From: Nonomuraea candida
GTDB lineage: Bacteria > Actinomycetota > Actinomycetes > Streptosporangiales > Streptosporangiaceae
Length of the DNA stretch: 64,000 bases
Reading direction: 5' to 3'
NCBI RefSeq assembly: GCF_000725485.1
Contig: NZ_JOAG01000020.1
Span: 124,001-188,000 of the forward strand
The position numbers and the translations under genes were made by a program. The notes below the pieces were generated by a model. It did no database searches and was not told the origin of the DNA. It saw only the letters and a list, made by a program, of their open reading frames with translations. Position 1 is the stretch's first letter. Every line of letters starts with the position of its first letter. Positions 1-7,707 of this stretch are shown here, in pieces.

Positions 1-2960
1 CGCTCGGCGTCGAACCCGGCCGCCCGCCGGTCGTCGCCCAGCTCCACCGCCCGGTCGATCTCCTCGTCGAGCAGCTCCAGCCGCCGCCGGTAACGCACCC
101 TGGCCTCCTCGTCGAGCACGTCGTCGCCGCCCAGGCCGCGCGCCGCCCGCACGACCTCGCCGCCCGCCGGGTCGAGCAGCGCGACCGCCGGCACGTCGGC
201 CCCCGGCCGGCCGATCAGCACGTGCAGGTCGGCCAGCCCCTTGGCGTCGGGCAGGTGCACGGTCCGGCCGGCGAAGGTCAGTGTCCAGACCTCGCCGTCG
301 AAGCGGAAGGCGTTGGCGCCGGGGCGCGGCAGGCGTACCAGCATGCCGAGCTCCGCGGCCTCCCGCTCCACCTGCTCGATCAGCTCGGAGGCGTCGTCGC
401 CGCGGGCCTGCAGCGCCTCCGCCAGCCGGGCGCGGGACTCGACCGACCACGGCCGCGCGCCCAGGAGGTCGGCCGACCGGCAGGCCGAGGCGAAGCCGTC
501 GATCGCGGCGTCCCAGCGCTCCTGCGCGGCGTCCAGCAGCGCCGTCCAGTAGGTGTACGGGCCCTCGACGGCGACGGTGGCCGTCACGCCCCACTGCCCG
601 GTGTACGGGGCGATCGCGGCACGGGCGCGCTCGCACAGCACCGGGTCCTTGGTACGGGCCGCCACCTGCGCCTGGAATCTCAGCCACAGCGGCGCCATCC
701 AGCGCAGATACCGCTCGCCCGCCGCCATGGTGTGCGCCAGGTGACGCAGGGCGGCCTCGCTCCCGTCGCCGCGCCGCACCTCCGTCACGGCCCGGTAGAG
801 CGGGAAGTGCCGGCTGCCCGCGTGTTCCATCTCCGCGAGCACGGTGTCGGCGACGTCGAAGCGGCCCCGCAGCAGCGCGGCCGACCAGCGCTGCATCCAG
901 CGCAGGTCGTCCCTGCCGAGGCCCGGCTGCTCGCCCAGCTCATAGGCGGCCTCGATGGCGGCGTCGGCCTCGTCGAAACGGCCGGTGAGGGTGGCGAACA
1001 TGGCCTCCAGCACGGCAGCCTCGTGCCTGAACAGGGTCAGCTCCGACTCCCCGGCCCGCTCGGCGAACGCGCGCTGCTCGGCCCGGCAACGGGGGTCGCC
1101 CAGCTCCAGCAGGGTGCCGATGCGCCAGGTGCGGGCGGTCAGATCGAGCTGCTCGTCCCGGGTGCGCCGCGCCACCGCCTGCAGCTCGCTGATGATCGCC
1201 AGGCGCTCGCGGGTGGTGTCCGGCCCCCAGATGGTGCCCAGCCTGGACATGAGGCTGTATCCCAGCGCCTCGTCGTCCTCCCCCTGCCTGGCCAGGTCGG
1301 CCGCCACCTCACTCAGCTCGCGCCCCACGGCGTCCGGCCGGCCCTCGCCGTCTTCCCGCCAGCGGTGGTCCTCGCGGTCTCGTGGACCGCTGCCTTCGTG
1401 GGCGCTGTCTTCATGGGCGCTGTCTTCATGAGCGCTGTCTTCATGAGCGCTGCCTTCGTGAGCGCTGTCTTCGTGAGCGCGGTCTTCCCGGCCGCTGTCT
1501 CCTCGCTCGTCCGGCCTCTGGTCGTCGTCCTTCCGGCCGGAGGGCGGGGCGGCTCGGCGCATCAGGCGCCGGTGGGCGTCGTGGACGAAGTCGGTCCAGC
1601 GGCCCTGCGCGATGAGGGAGAGGTCGTGCAGCTTCAGCGCCGCGATCGCGAGCAGGTCGGGGGCGTCGAGCCGGCGGATGATCGCGATCGCCGTGTCCAG
1701 GGTGCGCGCCCCGGCGGCGGTGTCGCCGGCGCGGTGCTGCGCCACGCCGAGGTCGAGCCCGATCGAGGCCCGCCGGCGCGGGTCGGTGCCGGGGATGAGC
1801 TCCAGGGCGCGGCGGTAGTGCCCGGCGGCCTCCTCGTCCGCCATCCGGCCCTCGGCGTCCCTGGCGGCGCTGACCAGCAGGTCGGCGGCTTCGGGCACGG
1901 CGGCGAGGTAGGCGTGACGGGCGCGGGTGGCGGGCAGGGCCGTGTCCAGGGCCGAGAGGGCGGCGGCGTGCAGGGCGGCGCGGCGCGGCCCGGACAGCTC
2001 GGCGTAGAGGGTCTCGCGCACCAGGTCGTGCACGAACGCGTGCCGCCCGGGCCCGCGCGACACGACGAGCTTGGCCGACGCCGCCTGCTCAAGAGCCTTG
2101 CGCACCGCCTCGGCCCACCCCGCCTGACCGGGCGCGAGGGCGTCCATGGCGGTGATGAGGGAGCGCCCGGTGAACTCGCGGCCCAGCACCGCGGCCATCC
2201 GCAGCACGCCGAGAACGTCGTCGCCCAGCCGGGACAACCGGCGGTGGACCGCCGCGCCCACTCCCGGCGGGATCGTGGCGAGGGGGCTGCCACCCTGCCA
2301 CAGGCGGGCGGTCTGCTCGACGAAGAACGGGTTGCCGCCGGTGCGCCGGTGGATCTCCGTGACCAGCTCGTCGCCGGGAGTCATCCCCGTCGTGAGCGCC
2401 ACCAGCCGCCCCACGCCCTCGCGGTCGAGGCCGGTCAGCGTCAGCGTGACGGCCCTGGCCTCCAGGGGCAGGCTGAGGGGCCCGTCGATCTCGGCGTCGC
2501 GGTAGGTGCCGATCACGAGCAGCCGCTCGAACCAGGCGTGCCGCACCACGAACTCCAGCAGCCGCAGCGACGCCGCGTCGGCCCAGTGCAGGTCTTCGAG
2601 CACGACCACCACCGGACGCTCCCGCGAGGCCGCCACCAGCAGGCCCGTCACCGCGTCGTAGAGCTCGAACGCCTCCGCGTCCGCCCCCGCCAGGCTCTGC
2701 GGCGTCGCCCCGGGGCAGAGCTGCCGCACCACCTGGACCCACGGCCAGTAGCCCGGCGCGCCCTCGCCCTCCCAGCAGGCTCCGCCGAGCAGCCGGGCGC
2801 CCCCTCGGACGGCCTCTTCCGCCGCATCCGCCACCAGCGTGCTCTTGCCGATGCCCGCCTCGCCCGTCACCAGCACCAGCGACCCATGGCTGATCAGCGC
2901 ACGCTCCACCTCGCCGCGCAGGATCGCGGCAGGTCGCTCCCGCCCGATGAGCATCGCCAT
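1..2960 (-). CDS. LuxR/AfsR-like AAA-ATPase regulator, C-terminus cut by window edge
   Basis: The frame is open from the ATG at 2960 to base 1, so the last part of the gene lies outside the window. The N-terminus has an AAA/STAND fold: Walker A GEAGIGKST near residues 33-41 and a Walker B-like VVVVLEDLHWAD about 90 residues later. A long alpha-helical TPR-like region follows. Near the end is the segment W-T-L-T-F-A-G-R-T-V-H-L-P-D-A-K-G-L, a motif I know from the C-termini of actinobacterial ATPase regulators and cyclase-like sensors. Such proteins are cytoplasmic signal-responsive ATPases that usually control transcription. No HTH is visible in the available part. A run of HEDSA/HEGSA pentapeptides interrupts the middle. 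The target is unknown. Confidence 0.8.
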   Translation of the reverse strand, partial: MAMLIGRERPAAILRGEVERALISHGSLVLVTGEAGIGKSTLVADAAEEAVRGGARLLGGACWEGEGAPGYWPWVQVVRQLCPGATPQSLAGADAEAFELYDAVTGLLVAASRERPVVVVLEDLHWADAASLRLLEFVVRHAWFERLLVIGTYRDAEIDGPLSLPLEARAVTLTLTGLDREGVGRLVALTTGMTPGDELVTEIHRRTGGNPFFVEQTARLWQGGSPLATIPPGVGAAVHRRLSRLGDDVLGVLRMAAVLGREFTGRSLITAMDALAPGQAGWAEAVRKALEQAASAKLVVSRGPGRHAFVHDLVRETLYAELSGPRRAALHAAALSALDTALPATRARHAYLAAVPEAADLLVSAARDAEGRMADEEAAGHYRRALELIPGTDPRRRASIGLDLGVAQHRAGDTAAGARTLDTAIAIIRRLDAPDLLAIAALKLHDLSLIAQGRWTDFVHDAHRRLMRRAAPPSGRKDDDQRPDERGDSGREDRAHEDSAHEGSAHEDSAHEDSAHEDSAHEGSGPRDREDHRWREDGEGRPDAVGRELSEVAADLARQGEDDEALGYSLMSRLGTIWGPDTTRERLAIISELQAVARRTRDEQLDLTARTWRIGTLLELGDPRCRAEQRAFAERAGESELTLFRHEAAVLEAMFATLTGRFDEADAAIEAAYELGEQPGLGRDDLRWMQRWSAALLRGRFDVADTVLAEMEHAGSRHFPLYRAVTEVRRGDGSEAALRHLAHTMAAGERYLRWMAPLWLRFQAQVAARTKDPVLCERARAAIAPYTGQWGVTATVAVEGPYTYWTALLDAAQERWDAAIDGFASACRSADLLGARPWSVESRARLAEALQARGDDASELIEQVEREAAELGMLVRLPRPGANAFRFDGEVWTLTFAGRTVHLPDAKGLADLHVLIGRPGADVPAVALLDPAGGEVVRAARGLGGDDVLDEEARVRYRRRLELLDEEIDRAVELGDDRRAAGFDAE
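1389..1497. repeat. 15-bp coding minisatellite, about 7 copies
   Basis: Tandem 15-bp units of the type GCTGTCTTCATGAGC lie in frame in the AAA-ATPase gene and encode (reverse strand) repeats of D-S-A-H-E / G-S-A-H-E. Copies differ by a few transitions; the last one or two are degenerate. The unit is a multiple of three, so copy-number change would alter only a hydrophilic acidic linker. Confidence 0.9.
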
Positions 2961-3019
2961 GCGGGAACCCTACGCGGCCGCCCCGACAATCCGGGCCGCC
3001 CGCGGTGCGCCGGGCCGGG

Positions 3020-3510
3020 TCATCGGGTCCGAGGCCGCTGCCAGGTGAAGCGGGTGGCGTCCTCGGGCAGGGCGTTCCAGGCGTAGACCCGCGACGGCGC
3101 CAGGGCCCCGACCCGGAGGCGTAGGCGTCCGGGTCGGGGCCGTGGCCGTACTTGGCGCGGGTCGCCTCCGCCAGGTGGCGGGCCTGCTCGGGGGAGGGAT
3201 GGACGCGTACGGCCCGGCCCTCGGCGATGACGGCCGATTCCGCGTCCTCCAGGTGCACCGAGACCAGGCCGGACCGGCGCAGGTTGCGCTCGTGCACGGT
3301 CTCGAGGCTGCCGCCGAAGTGGAGCGCCTCGTCCAGCCAGACGCCGTCCACGGGCACGACGTGCGGGCGCCCGTCGGCGCGTACGGTGGCCAGCCAGTAG
3401 TGCGGTGCGGCGGCCAGCCTCGCCCGCACCTCGCCCCACTCCAGCGTGGCGGTCTGCTCCGCGTGCCGGTAACCGGGCGGCAGGTGGAGGATCTCCGTCA
3501 GCGGCTCCAT
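3020..3510 (-). pseudogene. Pyridoxamine 5'-phosphate oxidase-family protein, frameshifted
   Basis: Starts at the ATG at 3510 (MEPLTEILHL). It has the typical PPOX split-barrel start: 'HYWLATVRADGRPHVVPVDGVW' is the usual flavin-binding beta-hairpin, followed by 'LHFGGSLETVHERNL'. The reading frame is good up to 'GPDPDAYASG', near base 3117. The expected C-terminus (VGALAPSRVYAWNALPEDA... to TGA at 3020) continues in another frame. One indel separates the halves and sits exactly in a perfect inverted repeat (3104-3141). The original frame would otherwise run far into the neighbouring gene. Either a recent pseudogene or a base-call error. Such proteins are FMN- or F420-dependent reductases of unknown substrate. 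Confidence 0.75.
3104..3141. repeat. Perfect 14-bp inverted repeat at a frameshift
   Basis: GGCCCCGACCCGGA (3104-3117) and its exact reverse complement (3128-3141) flank a 10-nt loop, inside the PPOX coding sequence and coincident with its frame break. A fold-back of this quality inside a gene suggests a quasipalindrome-templated mutation. Confidence 0.85.
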
Positions 3511-3763
3511 CCTCCGAGTATGGCCCGCGCCCGTCCCGGGCCCCGGGCGAAACGCGGGCGGGACCGGAGGCGGCCCGGGAGGGGAGAATGACCGCAGCGC
3601 GGCGGCCGTGGGTGCCGGACTGCACGCCGGTCCTGGCGCCGGGTGGACGCCGCGCTGCGGGGTTTCACCGGCGGCCCTCAGACGAGGGCCGCGTGCGGAC
3701 CGTGGGCCGTGGGGCCGCCGACGTTCGGGGCCGTCGGCTTACGGTCCGGGAGCGTGGCGGGCG

Positions 3764-3991
3764 TCAGCGCTGGATGCAGCCCGACTGCTCCGACGAGCCG
3801 ATCGGCACCGCCACGCCGACGCCGGCCGCCTTGAGGCCGGGCACGCAGACGGGGAAGCGGTTGCCGTTGAACGCGCTGACGTCCGTGTCGACGCCGGCCG
3901 GGAGGATCGTCGCCGACGCCGGGGCGGCGAGGGTGGCGAGGGCGAACGCGCCTGCGAGGGCGATGGCGGTGATGCGGGTCGAGTGACGCAT
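3764..3991 (-). CDS. Small secreted protein (75 aa), unknown
   Basis: ATG at 3991, preceded on the coding strand by AAAGGTTG about 7 nt upstream. The first ~27 residues form a clear Sec signal peptide (MRHSTRITAIALAGAFALAT, ending in an APASA cleavage site). The mature part is only ~48 residues, with two cysteines (PVCVPG and SGCIQR) that could form one disulfide and glycine/valine-rich stretches. It is not a chaplin by motif. No family recognised. It stands alone between the PPOX gene and the aminotransferase remnant, on the same strand as both. Confidence 0.65.
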   Translation of the reverse strand: MRHSTRITAIALAGAFALATLAAPASATILPAGVDTDVSAFNGNRFPVCVPGLKAAGVGVAVPIGSSEQSGCIQR

Positions 3992-4214
3992 GGGACAACC
4001 TTTCGGGTTGCGGAGGGGGCCAATGGTTTCCGTGTTGTGTTTCGCCGTTCAGAGTGACTACGGAACGTGACGGGAGGTGACGAGCTGCTGTCAAACCCGT
4101 GACCCCGACCTCCTCTCAGCGGGAGGCGCCGCGTCCGCGCGCCTGCTCGGCGAGCTCCGGCGAGGCCATGGCGAGGCCACGGCGAGGACCGGGATCAAGC
4201 CCGGGGCCAGGTCC

Positions 4215-4271
4215 ACGGGGCCAGGTCAACAGGGCTGGGTCAACGGGGCCGGGTCAACGGGGCCGGGTCAA
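4215..4271. repeat. 14-15-bp tandem repeat spanning a stop codon
   Basis: About four copies of GGGCCGGGTCAACGG-like units. Read on the minus strand, each copy contains the TTGACC sequence whose TGA is the stop codon of the aminotransferase remnant. The terminal codons and stop have thus been tandemly duplicated downstream. Confidence 0.8.
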
Positions 4272-4926
4272 GGCGTCGAGGGCGCGGTCGACGTCGTCTT
4301 CGGTGGTGTAGACGTGGAAGGCGGCGCGCACCCGGCCCGCCCGTACGGCCGCCCTGATCCCCGCCGCCGCCAGCCGTTCGCCTGGCGCGTCCACCGCGAC
4401 GATCGCCGAGTCGGACGGCTCCAGCCCCAGGCCCGCCCTGAAGCGGTTGGCGAGGGCGACGTCGTGGTCCCTGACGCGCTCGACGCCGATCTCGTTCAGC
4501 AGCTCGATGGCGGGGGCGGCGCCGACGTACGAGAACCAGGCCGGCGACAGGTCGAACCTGCGCGCGTCGCCGGCCAGGCGCAGCGGCGGCCCGTAGAAGG
4601 AGCCGCCCTCGTCGGCGCCGGCGTACCAGTTGGCGGCCAGCGGGCGCATGCGCTCGCGCAGGCGCGGCGACAGGTAGCCGAACGCGGCTCCGCGCGGCGC
4701 CATCAGCCACTTGTACGCCGCGCAGACCAGCGCGTCCATGCCCGAGACGTCGACCGGCAGCCACCCGCACGCCTGGGAGCCGTCGGCGATGACCAGCGCG
4801 TCGTGGTCGCGGGCGGCGGCCACGATGTCCGCCGGCGGCGCCACCTGACCGTCGGCCGACTGCACCAGGCTGAACGCCACCGCCGCGGTACGGCCGGTGA
4901 TCGCGTCGGCGATCCGCTCGGCGCCG
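4254..4926 (-). pseudogene. Class V aminotransferase, N-terminal half deleted
   Basis: The recognisable part starts around 'GAERIADAITGRTAAVAFS' and runs to the stop at 4254. It includes 'LVQSADGQVAPP', the 'DGSQACGWLPVD' PLP-binding aspartate region and the 'AAYKWLMAPRGAAF' lysine (Schiff base) motif typical of fold-type I class V enzymes (NifS/Csd/kynureninase-like). About 130-150 N-terminal residues are missing. Sequence beyond about 4927 instead encodes, on the opposite strand, the end of an ABC permease. An ATG exists at 5015 in this frame, but the residues it adds are the antisense of the permease. Non-functional remnant. Confidence 0.75.
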
Positions 4927-5139
4927 CTGGCTTCGGTGGGGGCGGTGATCGGGGAGTTCAGTGCCGGTGACGCGGGGCTGGGGTTCGTGATCGTGCAGGG
5001 AGGGAGCGCGGACACGGCGCTGGCGTTCGCCGCGATCGTGTTGCTCGGGGTGATGAGTGTCGGGTTGTTCTACGCGCTGGTGCTGGCCGAGCGGTTGTTG
5101 CTGCCCTGGGTCCGCGAGACGGCCGCCCGGCGGCCCTAG
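4927..5139 (+). pseudogene. ABC transporter permease, C-terminal remnant (SsuC/ThiX-like)
   Basis: Encodes 'SVGAVIGEF..GDAGLGFVIVQG', then 'LAFAAIVLLGVMSVGLFYAL' and 'AERLLLPWVRE'. This is the standard C-terminal end of BPD-type inner-membrane permeases of the nitrate/sulfonate/taurine or pyrimidine-precursor families: the post-EAA loop, a last transmembrane helix and the 'AERLLLPW' tail. The EAA loop and first helices are gone. It abuts the aminotransferase remnant head-to-head. No binding protein or ATPase gene of the same transporter is present nearby. Confidence 0.7.
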
Positions 5140-5198
5140 CTGCGTGCCGGCTGCGCCTCCGGGACCGGGGCCCGTCCCGGAGGTGCGGCCGTGGCGGG

Positions 5199-6251
<1,053 letters not shown>

Positions 6252-6265
6252 GATCACACCAGTCC

Positions 6266-6325
6266 TTAATGGTTCGGGTTTCCCGTTAAGAACATAGCAT
6301 ACTAACGGCACAAAGATGCCATTAA
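6266..6325. promoter_or_regulatory. Twin palindromic operators of the aldo/keto reductase gene
   Basis: Two 24-bp sites of the form TTAAYGG-N10-CCRTTAA: TTAATGG (6266-6272) / CCGTTAA (6283-6289), and CTAACGG (6302-6308) / CCATTAA (6319-6325). They are spaced 36 bp and together form one concentric dyad centred at 6295.5. The stretch is AT-rich against the local background and immediately precedes the reductase start. The cognate regulator is not adjacent. Confidence 0.7.
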
Positions 6326-6541
6326 AGATGGGGATGGAGCGGGGCCCGTCACGGCCGGCCGGGCTGCCCGGTCCTGAGAGGTGTGGCCGCCGGCACAAGG
6401 ACACGCCGCCATGGCCGTGGCCGCCTTCCCGTTCCTGGAGGCGGCCCTGGTCCTCGCCGGGAGCCGCCACCGGCCGGGCCGCCTCGGCGAGGCCGAGACC
6501 GAGCAGTGCGGCGGCCACCCCGCCGGCCGGGCGGGAGGCGG

Positions 6542-7195
6542 TCAGGGGGTTTCGTGGTGGAGGCGGCCGGGGCTGGACGGGCGTGGGTGTACGAGGTCGA
6601 GGAGGAGGGGGCCCACGCGGCTCAGGGGCACGACGTGGTCGACGACCGAGTCGCGCATGATGGCGGCGTGCGGCATGTCGAAGTGGTTGCTGGTGTCGGC
6701 GTCGGTGGCGACGACGGTGCCGCCGAAGCGGTGGACGGCCGCGGCCCCCGTCGCGCCGTCGTTGCCCCGGCCGGACAGGATGACCGCCACCACGTCGCGT
6801 CCCGCCGCCACGGCCAGGGTGACCAGCAGCAGGTCCGCCGACGGGCGCGAGGGCGGGAACGGGCCGGAGGGGATCAGCGCCAGCAGGCGTTCCCCGGTCA
6901 CCAGCAGGTGCCGCCCCGGCGGCGCGACCGCCACCTGCCCGGCGAGGAGCGGCTGCCCGTCGTGCGCCGCCGTCACCCGCAGCCCGGTCCGCTTGGCCAG
7001 GATGTCCGGCAGCACGCTCCTGTAGTCGGGCGAGATGTGCTGCAGCACGATGACCGCGGCGGCCAGGTCGGGCGGCATCGCCTCCAGGACCAGGCCGGTC
7101 GCGGCGAGCCCGCCCGCCGAGGACACGAGCGCGATGACCGGGCACGCCGCCGGAGCGGGCGCGGCGGCCTCAGGCGGGTCCGTTGCGGAGACCAT
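6542..7195 (-). CDS. CheB-type methylesterase domain protein (217 aa)
   Basis: The stand-alone catalytic domain of the protein-glutamate methylesterase CheB, without a receiver domain. The Ser-His-Asp triad is visible: S25/S26 in LVSSAGGL, H53 in LQHIS and D146 in SGRGNDGATG. 'VAPPGRHL' is the conserved substrate-loop motif. ATG at 7195 with a GGGAAGGGA ribosome-binding site. No chemotaxis receptors, CheR or flagellar genes are nearby, and the organism type is non-motile. It more likely belongs to the class of orphan CheB proteins seen with stress or sensory kinases in actinomycetes. Possible function: esterase of unknown target. Confidence 0.85.
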   Translation of the reverse strand: MVSATDPPEAAAPAPAACPVIALVSSAGGLAATGLVLEAMPPDLAAAVIVLQHISPDYRSVLPDILAKRTGLRVTAAHDGQPLLAGQVAVAPPGRHLLVTGERLLALIPSGPFPPSRPSADLLLVTLAVAAGRDVVAVILSGRGNDGATGAAAVHRFGGTVVATDADTSNHFDMPHAAIMRDSVVDHVVPLSRVGPLLLDLVHPRPSSPGRLHHETP

Positions 7196-7328
7196 GTCGT
7201 CCCTTCCCGCTCGCAGACGTCGTCCTCACTCCACCGTAGGCGCCGGCCCCCGGACAGGCCACGCGGACGCGCGGCGGCGGCCGTTCACCACCAGGCGTGA
7301 CGAGGCCGCCGGCGCGCCCCGCCGCTGG

Positions 7329-7604
7329 TCAGGCGGTTCCGTGCGGGTTGTCGATGACGTAGCGCCAGCGGCCGTCCGTGCCACGCCGTACGACGTCGGT
7401 GGCGGTCCCGCTCAGGTCCACCCGGCTGCCGTCGCGGGCGGTGCCGCGCATCGACCAGTCCACGATGAGCAGCGCGATGTCGCCCGCGACGTACGCGTGG
7501 CGCGGGCGGGCCTCGATGGGCAGGCCGAAGCTCTGCAGATGACGGTTGGCGGCGAGCCGATCCTGCCCGGTGACGGGATGGCCGGGAATTGTCGTGGCGG
7601 CCCG
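7329..7604 (-). pseudogene. SnoaL/NTF2-like protein, C-terminal fragment
   Basis: A minus-strand frame from 7604 to the TGA at 7329 encodes 'TIPGHPVTGQDRLAANRHL', 'GLPIEARPRHAYVAGDIA' and 'GRWRYVIDNPHGTA'. This is the second half of the SnoaL-like/YybH nuclear-transport-factor-2 fold, a small cone-shaped ligand pocket. A TAA lies in frame at 7605-7607 and there is no start codon, so the N-terminal ~45 residues (helices 1-2) are lost. Sits between cheB and the start of the DUF6493-like gene, whose upstream region may have replaced the missing part. Confidence 0.65.
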
Positions 7605-7707
7605 TTACTGTCCCCGCCATGATCAACGCAGCGGCGGCGCGTGCGCGCGCCCGATCTCCCCGTCCCTCCCGCACGCGGGCGCGCACCGTCCTGCCGGAGG
7701 TGGCGAA

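Noticed and set aside
222..3086. A 954-codon plus-strand open frame over the AAA-ATPase region
   Set aside because: It is antisense to a well-conserved ATPase, consists of R/G/A/H-rich nonsense and has no motif. Long antisense frames are expected at this GC content.
2089..3510. Reading the PPOX start frame as a 473-aa protein
   Set aside because: After ~150 residues it becomes Arg/Gly/Ala-rich antisense-like sequence through the next gene. The true C-terminus lies in another frame.
6326..6541. Possible short gene between operator and cheB
   Set aside because: Frames on both strands are short and repetitive with no start signal; treated as spacer.
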